Of a stretch of DNA of 64,000 bases, positions 36,375 to 50,398 are shown one piece after another. Location: positions 28,100 through 92,099 of the forward strand of contig NZ_JODR01000038.1 of the NCBI RefSeq assembly GCF_000725885.1. The letters are read 5' to 3'. This DNA is from Streptomyces albus subsp. albus. Its GTDB lineage: Bacteria; Actinomycetota; Actinomycetes; Streptomycetales; Streptomycetaceae. The notes beneath the pieces were generated by a model. It worked only from the letters and a program-made list of their open reading frames with translations, was not told the origin of the DNA and did not search any database. Each line of letters starts with the position of its first letter. Position 1 is the stretch's first letter. Position numbers and translations under genes: made by a program.

Positions 36375-37226
36375 CTAGGAAGGCGCTGGTCCCCCGGTCT
36401 TGTACGTTCTTGCGCGTCCGCGCTGATAGGCGCCCGGTGGGACTCCGACGATCCGGCCGAAGTGACGCGTCAGGTGGGCCTGGTCGGTGAAGCCGACAGC
36501 GGTGGCGGCCTGTGCGGGCGGCAGGCCGGAGTCCAGCAGCGCACGCGCCCGGTGCACCCGTGCGTCGGTCAGCCAGGCGTGGGGCGGCATTCCGTGCAGC
36601 CGCCGGAAGGCCCGCAGCAGCGCGAACGAACTGGTGCCCAGTTCGGCGGCGAGGCCCTCCAGGGAAGGCGGGTCGGTCATCCGCTCCTCCAGCAGGACGC
36701 GGGCCCGCTGGGCTGTACGGGCCGCGGCCGTGCGGGCGGACCGTTCGGGCAGCGGGCCGCCGTGCGACCGCAGCAGCCGGGCGACGGCCGCGTGCAGGTG
36801 GGTGTCGGCGGCCAGCGCGTTGCCCTCCTCCAGCGCCCGGTGGACCGCGAGGACGTGCCGGGCGGAGACAGGGTCGTGCACAGCGGGGACGGCGAAGCCG
36901 GGGGTGCCCCGGATGGTGGTGGTCTCCGCGGCGATCCTGGCCACCAGCCCGGCGTCCGGATAGAGCACCTGGTAGCGCCAGCCCTCGGGGATCCCGGCGT
37001 GTCCGGTGTGCGTGGTGTCCGGGTTGATCAGGGCGAGTCCGCCGACGCCCACCCGGTGCACGCTCCCGCCGTGGTGGAAGGCCTCGACGCCCTCGGTGAT
37101 CGCGGCGATGACGTACGTCTCGTGCGTGTGCCGGGCGAACGTCTTGCGGATGTAGCGGGCGCGCAACAGGTCGATGCCGGGCAGCTTCGGCGACCGCCAG
37201 TAGTGCGCGCTCTCGTCGTCCGTCAT
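36375..37226 (-). CDS. AraC-family regulator of the azlCD unit
   Basis: 283 residues. N-terminal cupin effector domain (FARHTHETYVIAAITEGVEA, GGLALINPDTTHTG) and C-terminal AraC double helix-turn-helix (LAAELGTSSFALLRAFRRLH, ARALLDSGLPPAQAATAVGF, DQAHLTRHFGRIVGVPPGAY). Its stop is 9 nt from azlC, so it is likely autoregulated together with the exporter. ATG 37226 chosen; no clear Shine-Dalgarno. Divergent from lhr. Confidence 0.9.
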   Translation of the reverse strand: MTDDESAHYWRSPKLPGIDLLRARYIRKTFARHTHETYVIAAITEGVEAFHHGGSVHRVGVGGLALINPDTTHTGHAGIPEGWRYQVLYPDAGLVARIAAETTTIRGTPGFAVPAVHDPVSARHVLAVHRALEEGNALAADTHLHAAVARLLRSHGGPLPERSARTAAARTAQRARVLLEERMTDPPSLEGLAAELGTSSFALLRAFRRLHGMPPHAWLTDARVHRARALLDSGLPPAQAATAVGFTDQAHLTRHFGRIVGVPPGAYQRGRARTYKTGGPAPS

Positions 37227-37342
37227 GGCCACATTGTCACTCCGCGTGGCGAGCCGGGCGCGGCGGCGGATCACCGGCCGGCGGCCCGGGGTCGTCGGGC
37301 GGCCCGGCCGCCGTTGTCAGTGCCGTGCTGCACGATGGGGGC

Positions 37343-42277
<4,935 letters not shown>

Positions 42278-42311
42278 CCATCACCCGCCGGGCCGCGGAG
42301 GCCGGCGGCGG

Positions 42312-42926
42312 TCAGTCTTCGCCGTAGCCCTCGGCTTTCAGCACCACACGGCGCAACAGGGTGGCGAGCAGCTGCTGTTCGTACCAGTCGAGGGCGCTGA
42401 GCAGGCGGCGTTCCTCCGCCCCGGACGCCTCGACGGCACGGCGCCACATCGCGCGCCCTTCGTCGGTCAGCCCGACCTCGCCGCCGCGGCCCTCCGCCGG
42501 ACGCCCCTCCGTATGGGCGGCGTCGGCGGCGTCCGCACCGGGGAGCGTCAGGAAGCCGCGCCGCGCCAGCGCCTCCAGACGCTCGGTGAGTTCGGCCGGT
42601 GCCGTCCCCAGATCGGTGGCGAGACGGGTGATGCCGACGCGCCCGCCGCCGCTGACGAGGACGTGCAGCGTCTCGTGTTCCTCACGGCTCAGCCCGAGTT
42701 CGGCCAGTGCCCGTTCCGCGAACCGCCGCAGGCGGTCGGTGAGGAACTGCATGCGCGTCACGGAGCCTTCGACGTCCGGATCGAGGTCGGGCAGCACGGG
42801 CCGCCAGCGGTCCACATGGTCGTCGACCCAGTCCCGGACGCCTTCGAGTGCGTCCCGCTGTTCGGCCTCGGCCTCGTCGTCCACATCGAGCGCGTCGTGC
42901 TGTCGTTCGTAGCCCCACTGCCCCAT
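42312..42926 (-). CDS. MarR-type winged-helix regulator
   Basis: 204 residues. N-terminal ~65 residues acidic (HDALDVDDEAEAEQRDALEG), then a MarR fold: TRMQFLTDRLRRFAERALAE, LSREEHETLHVLV, VGITRLATDLGTAPAELTER, LEALARRGFLTLPG and LTDEGRAMW. Effector unknown. ATG 42926; upstream GGGG only. Between convergent lhr and divergent nei2, so a role in controlling nei2 is possible but not shown. Confidence 0.85.
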   Translation of the reverse strand: MGQWGYERQHDALDVDDEAEAEQRDALEGVRDWVDDHVDRWRPVLPDLDPDVEGSVTRMQFLTDRLRRFAERALAELGLSREEHETLHVLVSGGGRVGITRLATDLGTAPAELTERLEALARRGFLTLPGADAADAAHTEGRPAEGRGGEVGLTDEGRAMWRRAVEASGAEERRLLSALDWYEQQLLATLLRRVVLKAEGYGED

Positions 42927-43165
42927 GGCCCCGGATCGTATCCCGTGATCGTATGCAGAGATCCACTTCCATGGGACGGACACCGGCCCTGCCCCGGTCC
43001 GGCGCGGGCCCGACGCCCCTCCCGCACGGCGACTCGGCTCCCGGCCGCCGGTCCGCCGACCGGCACCGCACTCCACACCCCGCACACCGCACACCGCCTT
43101 CCGACGGGAGGAGACGCAGGGCCGACCGGCGGGCGCTTGCCGGTGGCTCCTGGGACGATGGGCCC

Positions 43166-43978
43166 ATGCCTGAGGGAGACACGGTCTGGCGTACGGCGCA
43201 CACGCTGCACACGACGCTGGCCGGGCACCTGCTGCTCCGCACGGACTTCCGGGTGCCCCGGCTGGCGACGGCCGACCTGTCGGGCCGCACGGTGCTGGAG
43301 GTGGCGCCCCGGGGCAAGCACCTGCTGATGCGGGTGGAGGGCGGATTGACCGTGCACTCCCATCTGGGCATGGAGGGCGCCTGGCGGGTGCGGCCCAACC
43401 CGCCAGGCGGTATCGGCCCGGCCCACCAGATCCGCGCGCTGCTGACGACCGAGGCGCACACCGCGGCCGGGCTGCGGCTCCCGGTGCTCGAACTGCTGCG
43501 CACGCGAGAGGAGTTCTCGGCGGTGGGCCACCTCGGCCCGGACCTGCTGGGCCCCGACTGGGACGCGGCCGAGGCCGGGCGCAGACTGCTCCAGGATCCG
43601 GCGCGTCCGGTGGTCGAGGCGCTGCTGGACCAGCGGAATCTCGCGGGGATCGGCAACGTCTACGCCGCTGAGCTGTGCTTCCTCGCCCGCATCTCCCCCT
43701 GGACACCCGTCGGCTCGCTGCCCGTTCCGCTGCTGAAGCGTCTGCTGGGCGCGGCCAAACGGCTTCTGGAGGCCAACAAGAACCGGGTACGCCGTCGGAC
43801 GACCAACAGCGCCCGCCCGGAGCGGGCCCTGGCGGTCTACGGCCGTGAGGGGCGGCCCTGCTACCGCTGCGGCACCCCGGTCCGTACCGGCAGCCACGGA
43901 CCGCCCGACCGCCCCCGCACCGTGTGGTACTGCCCGCACTGCCAACCGCCACCCGCAGACCCGGCGGCAGCACGGTGA
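43166..43978 (+). CDS. nei2: Fpg/Nei-family DNA glycosylase (Nei2-like)
   Basis: 270 residues. Catalytic N-terminus MPEGDTVWRTA after Met removal (Pro nucleophile, Glu), KHLLMRVEGGLTVHSHLGM, helix-two-turn-helix VVEALLDQRNLAGIGNVYAA, and a C-terminal zinc finger with CYRCG and CPHC. Removes oxidised bases from DNA with an AP-lyase step. The sequence resembles mycobacterial Nei2 (VPRLATADLSGR, GPDLLGPDWD), hence the symbol. The 239 nt to the MarR gene contain the divergent promoters. Confidence 0.92.
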   Translation: MPEGDTVWRTAHTLHTTLAGHLLLRTDFRVPRLATADLSGRTVLEVAPRGKHLLMRVEGGLTVHSHLGMEGAWRVRPNPPGGIGPAHQIRALLTTEAHTAAGLRLPVLELLRTREEFSAVGHLGPDLLGPDWDAAEAGRRLLQDPARPVVEALLDQRNLAGIGNVYAAELCFLARISPWTPVGSLPVPLLKRLLGAAKRLLEANKNRVRRRTTNSARPERALAVYGREGRPCYRCGTPVRTGSHGPPDRPRTVWYCPHCQPPPADPAAAR

Positions 43979-44019
43979 AGCACCTGCGGAGCACGGTGCG
44001 GCCCGGTCGCGCACGGCAA

Positions 44020-44059
44020 TTGACGCTTCGTCATAGTGCTTTTACCGTCTGTGGCCATG
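44020..44059 (+). promoter_or_regulatory. Strong sigma-70-type promoter of SDR gene, leaderless
   Basis: TTGACG (44020-44025), 17-nt spacer, TACCGT (44043-44048), 8 nt to ATG 44057. Close to the vegetative (HrdB) consensus TTGACA-N17/18-TAGRRT. The start site should fall at the ATG, and no Shine-Dalgarno precedes it. Confidence 0.7.
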
Positions 44060-44833
44060 AGCCTTGCGGCGTACGACCTGACCGGCCGGACCGCTCTCGT
44101 CACCGGTGCCGCCGGCGGTATCGGCCGGGCCACCGCCGTACTGCTGGCCCAGGCGGGTGCCGCTGTGCACTGCGCCGACCTGGACGAGAAGGGCCTGAAC
44201 CGCACCACCGGTCTGATCCGGGAGGCGGGCGGCGAGGCGTGGGCGCACCCGCTCGATGTGACCGACCGGCCGGCACTGGCCGCGGCGGTGGCGTCGGCCG
44301 TGCGCACGGGCGGCAGCCTCCACATCGCGGCGGCCATCGCCGGAGTGATGCACCGCAGTACGGTGCTGGAGACGCAGGACGCCGATCTGGACCGGGTCCT
44401 GGACATCAATTTCAAAGGCGTCCTGCACACCTGCCAGGAAGCGGCCCGCTCCATGATCGGCACCGGGACCCGGGGCAGCATCGTGACCATGGCGTCGGGC
44501 GCCGTGGACACCGGCTCCGCCGAGTTGCTGTGCTACGGCGCCGCCAAGGCCGCCGTCGTCCAGCTCACCAAGACGCTGGCCGCGGAGATCGGCCGGCACG
44601 GCATACGGGTCAACGCGGTGGCGCCCGGTTGGGTGCGCACTCCGATGACGGAACGGGACGATGCCGCGGGGCAACGCCGCGTCGAGGCGACGCTGAGCAG
44701 GATGTCACCGCTGGAGCGGGTGGGTGAGGCGCAGGAGATCGCCCACGCGGTGCTGCACCTGGCCTCGGACGCCTCGTCGTTCACCACCGGGCAGATCCTC
44801 CGCCCCAACGGCGGCGTCGCGATGCCCTGGTAG
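44057..44833 (+). CDS. Short-chain dehydrogenase/reductase
   Basis: 258 residues. Classical SDR: TGAAGGIGRATAVLLAQAG cofactor loop, NFKG near 117, catalytic Ser in MASGA, Tyr/Lys in CYGAAKAAV, and NAVAPGWVRTPM. Ends with FTTGQILRPNGGVAMPW, typical of FabG-like oxidoreductases. NAD(P)-dependent reduction or oxidation of a keto/hydroxy substrate; Asp after beta-2 (CADLDEKG) suggests NAD(H). No pathway neighbours. The 3' end overlaps by 53 nt, antisense, the small membrane-protein gene. Confidence 0.9.
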   Translation: MSLAAYDLTGRTALVTGAAGGIGRATAVLLAQAGAAVHCADLDEKGLNRTTGLIREAGGEAWAHPLDVTDRPALAAAVASAVRTGGSLHIAAAIAGVMHRSTVLETQDADLDRVLDINFKGVLHTCQEAARSMIGTGTRGSIVTMASGAVDTGSAELLCYGAAKAAVVQLTKTLAAEIGRHGIRVNAVAPGWVRTPMTERDDAAGQRRVEATLSRMSPLERVGEAQEIAHAVLHLASDASSFTTGQILRPNGGVAMPW

Positions 44834-45164
44834 GGCCGGACTCCCCGGTGCTGCCGGGCACGTCCGCGAAGCCCTCCACCCCGGTGCCGTCCGGTGGCCC
44901 GGTCATCCCCCGTCCCCCCGTGGACGGCCGCGGCCCGGTGCGCCGCCGGGCGGCCGGTCCGCCGCACGGCCGGGAGCCGGACCCGGACCGCGAGTGCGCC
45001 ACATGTACGGGCAGTACGCTCAACCCCCACCCCCCGGCCGTCACGGACGCCTCGACGGCTCCGCCCTCCCCCACGGCCAGCCGCCATATCGCGCACAGCC
45101 AGCCGGCCGCGCAGGCGCCGCTCAGCGCCCAGCGCCCCAGCCGCAAGGGGCTCACCGCCGTCAT
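44781..45164 (-). CDS. Small membrane protein, unknown function
   Basis: 127 residues. Starts MTAVSPLRLGRWALSG; one membrane helix (~9-30) and a second weakly hydrophobic stretch (GGWGLSVLPVHVAH), then a basic, Gly/Pro/Arg-rich tail. The start is strong: GGAGGT 7 nt before ATG 45164. The tail overlaps the SDR gene antisense. I recall similar short proteins in other streptomycetes but no function. Confidence 0.6.
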   Translation of the reverse strand: MTAVSPLRLGRWALSGACAAGWLCAIWRLAVGEGGAVEASVTAGGWGLSVLPVHVAHSRSGSGSRPCGGPAARRRTGPRPSTGGRGMTGPPDGTGVEGFADVPGSTGESGPTRASRRRRWGGGSARW

Positions 45165-45381
45165 TGCCGTACCTCCGCGCCGGTGCTCGGTCCCCCGACG
45201 AGTCAGGACTCAGCCATCGTCGCGCACTCCGCGCGACCCCGCGACCACAGGAGCCCGGTCACCGAGCGCAACGGCTCTTGGGCGGACCAGACCCGGCCGG
45301 ACATGACCGAGGCGACGGCTCACACACGCACGGCGCGGTCCGGCGCAGCACCGGCCGGGGACCCGCGGCAAAAGCGCCCAA

Positions 45382-45417
45382 CCGCAATAGAGCCCCGGAC
45401 CGCAAAAGAGCCCCGGA
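45382..45417. repeat. Tandem 18-bp repeat, two copies
   Basis: CCGCAATAGAGCCCCGGA followed directly by CCGCAAAAGAGCCCCGGA (one mismatch). Just downstream of the clgR terminator; no function suggested. Confidence 0.7.
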
Positions 45418-45425
45418 AACGCGCT

Positions 45426-45453
45426 GAGGCCCCGCCGCGTCTCCGGCGGGGCC
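45426..45453 (-). terminator. Terminator downstream of clgR
   Basis: 11-bp perfect stem AGGCCCCGCCG/CGGCGGGGCCT with a 6-nt loop, about 100 nt after the clgR stop. Confidence 0.65.
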
Positions 45454-45551
45454 TGTGTCGCGCTGCACCATGATCGCCTGCTCCGTCCAGGGCATCCGGA
45501 CACCCGCACGGCCGGGAACGTCCCGGCGGCCACAGAGGCGTCGGACGGCCG

Positions 45552-45932
45552 TCAGGCCGCGACGACGTCCACGGCTTCCGTGGGTGCCTTGATGGTGACG
45601 CGTTCCTCGGGCACGGAGGTGACCGAGGTGACGGACAGCGGGTTGAGCACCGGCCGCATGGGGGCGGGCACGGCGTCGCTCGCCGCGGACTCCGCCAGCT
45701 CCGCGAGTGCCAGCTCGTCGCTGACTTCCCGCATCAGCTCGGACATCCGCACGTCGAGTGCGTCACAGATGGACGAAAGCAGTTCGGACGAGGCTTCCTT
45801 CTGGCCGCGCTCGACCTCGGAGAGGTATCCGAGCGAGACCCTGGCGGACGAAGAGACTTCGCGCAGGGTTCGACCCTGGCGTTGGCGCTGCCGACGCAGC
45901 ACGTCACCCAACAGGCGACGGAGCAGAATCAT
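45552..45932 (-). CDS. clgR: Clp-gene regulator ClgR
   Basis: 126 residues. XRE helix-turn-helix [17 protein letters not shown]...[20 protein letters not shown], near-identical to the ClgR family start [15 protein letters not shown]. ClgR activates clpP1P2, clpC1 and lon in streptomycetes. The C-terminus ends VVAA; terminal alanines are known to mark S. lividans ClgR for ClpP degradation, giving feedback control, and that signal is kept here. Downstream of cinA by 130 nt on the same strand (rimO-pgsA-cinA-clgR), matching the pgsA-clgR neighbourhood of mycobacteria. Confidence 0.94.
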   Translation of the reverse strand: MILLRRLLGDVLRRQRQRQGRTLREVSSSARVSLGYLSEVERGQKEASSELLSSICDALDVRMSELMREVSDELALAELAESAASDAVPAPMRPVLNPLSVTSVTSVPEERVTIKAPTEAVDVVAA

Positions 45933-46062
45933 CGGTGCTCCTCCCTCTCAACGCGCGGCGTCTTCCACAGCCTGTGTCGGGGCGGCCAGTTGGCCCCGGT
46001 TCCTTCAGGCTCCACCGTACCGCCTTGACAGGCAGCCGTGCGGGGAGCGATGTCGTGTTCAC

Positions 46063-46650
46063 TCAGGGCTGCAAACATCCATTCCCCCCGGTCTGTTCCC
46101 TATCCTGCCCTCCGGCATTTTCGATCAGTTTCTTGTAGAGCAGCTCCAGGGCTCCTCGAACACTCTCCGTACGAATACCGGCACGCACACGTTCCCCGGC
46201 TTCCTCACCGGTGTCACCGGCCCGATCGCCGCCCCGGCCTCCGTCGAGCCGGAGCAGTTCCGCCGCGGCCTCGCCGTCGGGGCCCGCGACGGCCACGTAC
46301 ACGGTGCCGACAGGTTGTCCGTCCTGCGGCTGGGGGCCGGCCACTCCGGTCGTCGACAGGCCCCAGTGCGCGCCCAGTGCGGTGCGGACGCCTCGCGCCA
46401 TCTGGCGCGCGACCTCGGCGTCGACAGCGCCCCGCTCCTCAAGGAGTGCCCCGTCCACCCCGAGAACATCCCTCTTGAGTGCCGTCGCATATGCCGTCAC
46501 CGAGCCGAGGAACGACCGTGAGGCTCCGGGGACGGCAGTGATCTCCGCGGCGACCAGCCCGCCTGTCAGCGATTCCGCGACGGCGAGTGTCTGGCCCCGT
46601 TCGGTGAGCAGCGCGAGCACACCACCGGCTCGCGATGCGACGTCGGTCAC
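46063..46650 (-). CDS. cinA: CinA C-terminal-type nicotinamide-nucleotide amidohydrolase
   Basis: 195 residues consisting only of the CinA C-terminal (PncC) domain: QTLAVAESLTGGLVAAEITA, FLGSVTAYATALKRDVLGV, VARQMARGVRTALGAHWGLS, TTGVAGPQPQDGQPVGTVYV. Deamidates NMN to nicotinate mononucleotide in the pyridine nucleotide salvage cycle. The N-terminal MoaB/CinA pyrophosphatase domain of long CinA is absent, as in other actinobacteria. GTG 46650 overlaps the pgsA stop by 4 nt (GTGA). The C-terminal ~20 residues are a polar extension. Confidence 0.92.
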   Translation of the reverse strand: MTDVASRAGGVLALLTERGQTLAVAESLTGGLVAAEITAVPGASRSFLGSVTAYATALKRDVLGVDGALLEERGAVDAEVARQMARGVRTALGAHWGLSTTGVAGPQPQDGQPVGTVYVAVAGPDGEAAAELLRLDGGRGGDRAGDTGEEAGERVRAGIRTESVRGALELLYKKLIENAGGQDREQTGGNGCLQP

Positions 46651-47534
46651 GCCCGTCCGTCCTCCTCCCGCTCCGTCGTGGGCCGGTCACGCCCGGCCAC
46701 GGACACGTCCTGAGTGGCCCGTACCCGTTCCGCGGGCGGATCCTGCTCGCCATCCTGCCGCTCCCGGCGGCCGTCCGCCTGCGGATCCGGATGGTCGCCG
46801 ACCGGTGCGCCGCCCGGAACAGGGCCGCCGGCGGGCTCGCCGGAAGCCGTTCCGGCCACCGTGCCCGCGGCGGCAGCCGCCTCCGTCTCGGCCGCCGCCT
46901 CCGCCGCCGCGGCGAGCCCGGCCCGGCGCAGGACGACGGCCTGCCGTACGTAGTCGAGACCGGTCACGACGGTGAGTACGACAGCGACCGCCATCACCCA
47001 CCAGCGGGCGGTCGCCAGCGGTCCGGTCAGCGCCAGGACATACATGCCCACGGCGACGCCCTGTGCGAGGGTCTTCATCTTGCCGCCGCGGCTGGCCGGA
47101 ATCACCCCGTGCCGGATCACCCAGAACCGCATCAGCGTGATGCCCAGCTCGCGGAAGAGGATCACACCGGTGACCCACCAGGGCAGGTCGGAGAGGGCCG
47201 ACAGACAGATGAGGGCGGCGCCCATGATCGCCTTGTCGGCTATCGGGTCGGCGATCTTGCCGAAGTCGGTGACGAGATTGTGCCGCCGGGCCAGCTCACC
47301 GTCGAACAGGTCCGTGATCATGGCAATGGTGAACGCGGCCCACGCGAAGGAGCGCCAGGCCGGGTCGTGCCCGCCGTCGGCCACCATCAGCAGCACGAAG
47401 CCCGGCACCAGCAGCAGCCGGACCATGGTGAGGACGTTGGCGATGTTCCACAGGCTCACTGGTCGCACGGCGCTCGCCGCCTTCGGCTTCGGGACGGTGC
47501 CGTGCCTCGCGGCGGAGGCCGGGGCTCCCGTCAT
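46647..47534 (-). CDS. pgsA: CDP-diacylglycerol-glycerol-3-phosphate 3-phosphatidyltransferase family
   Basis: 295 residues. CDP-alcohol phosphatidyltransferase motif D-x2-DG-x2-AR-x8-G-x3-D-x3-D is seen in [11 protein letters not shown] and [10 protein letters not shown]. About six membrane helices span ~25-215. The last ~85 residues are a hydrophilic Ala/Glu/Gly/Asp-rich tail not found in the short family members. The start overlaps the rimO stop (ATGA) and the stop overlaps the cinA start, so rimO-pgsA-cinA is a tightly coupled unit. Makes the precursor of phosphatidylglycerol or cardiolipin; exact alcohol acceptor inferred. Confidence 0.93.
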   Translation of the reverse strand: MTGAPASAARHGTVPKPKAASAVRPVSLWNIANVLTMVRLLLVPGFVLLMVADGGHDPAWRSFAWAAFTIAMITDLFDGELARRHNLVTDFGKIADPIADKAIMGAALICLSALSDLPWWVTGVILFRELGITLMRFWVIRHGVIPASRGGKMKTLAQGVAVGMYVLALTGPLATARWWVMAVAVVLTVVTGLDYVRQAVVLRRAGLAAAAEAAAETEAAAAAGTVAGTASGEPAGGPVPGGAPVGDHPDPQADGRRERQDGEQDPPAERVRATQDVSVAGRDRPTTEREEDGRA

Positions 47535-49084
47535 CTGGCCGCCTCCTCACTGACCGTGCCCGGCCCGGCGGGGGCCTCCGCCTCCGTCAGCGGCTCGGCG
47601 ATCAGGTCCACGCCTTCGGCGGCGACCACTCTGGCGTCGACCATCCGGCCCACCGCCGGTTCTCTGTGGCCGTCGGCGCTCCGGCCGGACGCCACCAGAC
47701 GCACCTGTCCGTCGGTCTCGGGGGCCTGGTGCGCTCCGCGCCCCAGGAAACCTTCCTCCTCGTCCACAGCTTCGACCAGTACCCGCACGGTCTCCCCCAC
47801 ACGCTCCTCGGCACGCTGGGCGGTCAGCTCCTCGGCGAGCCGTGTGAGGTGTGCCAGGCGTCCGGCCACTTCCTCGGCGGGCACCTTGTCCGCGTACCCG
47901 GCGGCTTCGGTGCCTTCCTCGTCCGAGTACCCGAACACGCCGATCGCATCCAGCCGTGCTCCGGTCAGGAAGCGTTCCAGCTCGGCCAGGTCCTCCTCGG
48001 TCTCGCCGGGGAAGCCGACGATGAAGTTGGAGCGCACACCGGCCAGGGGCGCGCGGCTTCTGATCTCGTCGAGCAGCCCGAGGAACCGGTCGGTGTCCCC
48101 GAAGCGCCGCATGGCGCGCAGCACACCGGGCGCGGAGTGCTGGAAGGAAAGGTCGAAGTAGGGGGCGACATTCTCGGTGCCGGTGAGGACGTCGATCAGT
48201 CCGGGCCGCATCTCGGCGGGCTGGAGGTAGCTGACCCGTACCCGTTCGATGCCGTCGACGGCGGCCAGCTCGGGAAGCAGCGACTCCAGCAGCCGGATGT
48301 CGCCCAGGTCCTTGCCGTAGGAGGTGTTGTTCTCCGAGACGAGCATGATCTCCCGGACGCCCTGCTCGGCCAGCCACCGCGTCTCGTTCAGCACGTCGGA
48401 GGGGCGGCGGGAGACGAACGAGCCGCGGAAGGAGGGGATGGCGCAGAAGGTGCAGCGCCGGTCGCAGCCGGAGGCGAGCTTGACGGAGGCCACCGGGCTG
48501 CTGCCCAGCCTGCGCCGCAAGGGGGCGCGCGGGCCGGAGGCGGGCGCCAGCCCCTCCGGCAGGTCCGCGGGCGCGGACGCTGCCGCCTCCGCGCCTTCCG
48601 CCGCCCCGTGGCCGGGCAGCGCCACGGAGGCGCCCTGCCGCTCGACGGGGCTCACGGGCAGCAGCTTGCGCCGGTCCCGGGGGATGTGCGGGGCGTGCAC
48701 GCCGCCGCCGAGGATCGTGCGCAGCCGGTCGGAGATCTGCGCGTAGTCGTCGAAACCGAGGACGCCGTCGGCTTCGGGCAGTGCGTCGGCCAGTTCCTTG
48801 CCGTACCGCTCGGCCATGCAGCCGACGGCGACCACCGCCTGGGTGCGGCCCTCGCCCCGCTGTGCCGCGCTCTTGAGGTCGTTGGCCTCCAGCAGCGCGT
48901 CCACGGAGTCCTTCTTGGCGGCCTCGACGAACCCGCAGGTGTTGACGACGGCGACATCGGCGTCGGCGGCGTCCTGGACGAGGTCCCAGCCATCCGCCGC
49001 CAGGCGGCCTGCGAGCTCCTCCGAGTCCACCTCGTTACGTGCGCAGCCGAGAGTGACAAGGGCGACGGTACGGCGTTCGGGCAT
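47531..49084 (-). CDS. rimO: Ribosomal protein uS12 methylthiotransferase
   Basis: 517 residues. Same radical-SAM family as MiaB but with RimO markers: [40 protein letters not shown] and [20 protein letters not shown] (N-terminal cluster cysteines), [20 protein letters not shown] (CxxxCxxC), [10 protein letters not shown] and a C-terminal TRAM domain. Methylthiolates Asp of S12. An insert of ~45 residues (Ala/Glu/Pro-rich) lies between the domains near 170-215. No Shine-Dalgarno precedes ATG 49084, but TAGGCT (49091-49096) is 6 nt upstream, suggesting a leaderless mRNA. Confidence 0.95.
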   Translation of the reverse strand: MPERRTVALVTLGCARNEVDSEELAGRLAADGWDLVQDAADADVAVVNTCGFVEAAKKDSVDALLEANDLKSAAQRGEGRTQAVVAVGCMAERYGKELADALPEADGVLGFDDYAQISDRLRTILGGGVHAPHIPRDRRKLLPVSPVERQGASVALPGHGAAEGAEAAASAPADLPEGLAPASGPRAPLRRRLGSSPVASVKLASGCDRRCTFCAIPSFRGSFVSRRPSDVLNETRWLAEQGVREIMLVSENNTSYGKDLGDIRLLESLLPELAAVDGIERVRVSYLQPAEMRPGLIDVLTGTENVAPYFDLSFQHSAPGVLRAMRRFGDTDRFLGLLDEIRSRAPLAGVRSNFIVGFPGETEEDLAELERFLTGARLDAIGVFGYSDEEGTEAAGYADKVPAEEVAGRLAHLTRLAEELTAQRAEERVGETVRVLVEAVDEEEGFLGRGAHQAPETDGQVRLVASGRSADGHREPAVGRMVDARVVAAEGVDLIAEPLTEAEAPAGPGTVSEEAAR

Positions 49085-49299
49085 GCGCTCAGCCTACTTC
49101 GTCCCGCACGGGGCCCCCGCCGCCAGGTTCTGCCCGCGCAGCTCACCGGCCCGGGCAACGCCGGACGCCCGCACGGGACGCGCGATACGGCGGCGCCGTG
49201 ACGCCCCGCGGGCCGCACGCAACGGGCCCGGCAGGAGCCGCTCCGTACGGAAAAAGCCGGAGGAAAAGCCGGGCCCCGGCGGGCGCCGGCCGGCAGCCG

Positions 49300-50097
49300 T
49301 CAGCCGGCCTCCGGATCACCGCGGGTGTAGCTGAGCCGCTGCACCTGGCCGACCTCGCCCGCGTGCTTGACCTCCTTGCCGTTGACGAACAACTTGACCC
49401 CGCCCGCGTTGCCGAGTACAAGGTCGAGCCGTTTGTCGTCGGTCAGCGTCTTGGACTGGCCCTCCTTGAGCACCCCTTCGTGCACCAGCTTGCCGTTGTG
49501 GTCCTTGGCGGACACCCAGCTGTTGCCCTTCTCGGCCGTCATCCGCACCGTCACCTTGTCGGCGGGTGCTCCCGCGATGGCGCTCTCGGACGGCTTGGGG
49601 TCGCTGCTCTGGGACGAGGAGGGCTTGGTGCTCGGGGACGGGGACTCGGCGGCCGGGTCCCCCGCCGCCGCCTGCTTGTCGGAGCCGCCACCACCGCTCA
49701 CAAGGGTGAAACCGACGAAGCCGATCACCGCGACGATGGCCGCGACCATGGCGGCCGTCCAGTTCGGCCGACGCGGCTCGGGGCGGATACGTTCGGCCTC
49801 GAAGAGGGCGGCGGGCGCGGTCGGCTCGGGGCGCCCGCCGTGCTCCGCGTCGTACTGCTCCACCAGCGCGTCCGCATCGAGCCCGACAGCGCGCGCCAGC
49901 ATCCGGATGTGTCCGCGGGCGTACACGTCGCCACCGCACCGGGAGAAATCGTCCTGCTCGATCGCCTGCACGATGGGGACTCGCACCCGAGTGGAGGTAC
50001 TGATCTCCTCCACGGTCAACCGTGCGTCGATACGGGCCTGTCGGAGGGCTCGACCGACCGAAGGCCGGTCCTGGTCGGGTGAGTTGCCGATGGACAC
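49300..50097 (-). CDS. RodZ-like membrane protein with N-terminal helix-turn-helix
   Basis: 265 residues. HTH_25 domain (VGRALRQARIDARLTVEEIS, VPIVQAIEQDDF, GHIRMLARAVGLDADALVEQ), one membrane helix (AAMVAAIVAVIGFVGFTLV, ~150-168), a Ser/Pro-rich linker and an extracytoplasmic DUF4115-type beta domain (KVTVRMTAEKGNSWVSAKD, TLTDDKRLDLVLGNAGGVK). The order matches RodZ, the MreB-linked cell-shape protein. Between rimO and ftsK, a usual actinobacterial neighbourhood. GTG 50097 has AAAGG about 8 nt upstream. Confidence 0.88.
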   Translation of the reverse strand: MSIGNSPDQDRPSVGRALRQARIDARLTVEEISTSTRVRVPIVQAIEQDDFSRCGGDVYARGHIRMLARAVGLDADALVEQYDAEHGGRPEPTAPAALFEAERIRPEPRRPNWTAAMVAAIVAVIGFVGFTLVSGGGGSDKQAAAGDPAAESPSPSTKPSSSQSSDPKPSESAIAGAPADKVTVRMTAEKGNSWVSAKDHNGKLVHEGVLKEGQSKTLTDDKRLDLVLGNAGGVKLFVNGKEVKHAGEVGQVQRLSYTRGDPEAG

Positions 50098-50398
50098 GTG
50101 GGCGCCTTTCGAGCGTGTAGCCACCTGCTGGAGGTTCAGTCTAGGGGCGGGGCAAAAGGGTGGGGCAAGCGGGCGGAGCGAGTTTGTACGCCATCCGCAG
50201 GGCCTGCATACGGCCTGCTTACGGCGCGGCTGCGGCGGGTGACACCTGCGCGGGACCGGTGGCGCGGGCGCCGTTGCCACCCCTTCCCTCAACTTGACGT
50301 ACGAGCCGTGGAAACGGTTGCCTCGCTCGTCCTTTCGAGTGAGCCGCCGTCTCCAAGCCGGTATCCGGGTTCCCGGCCCGCCGCCGGATGATGCCCGG

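Larger units (their letters stand above)
45165..45551. other. 387-nt gap between clgR and the small membrane-protein gene
   Basis: No gene seen. It contains the clgR terminator (45426-45453), a tandem 18-bp repeat (45382-45417) and presumably the promoter of the membrane-protein gene at 45164. Confidence 0.6.
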
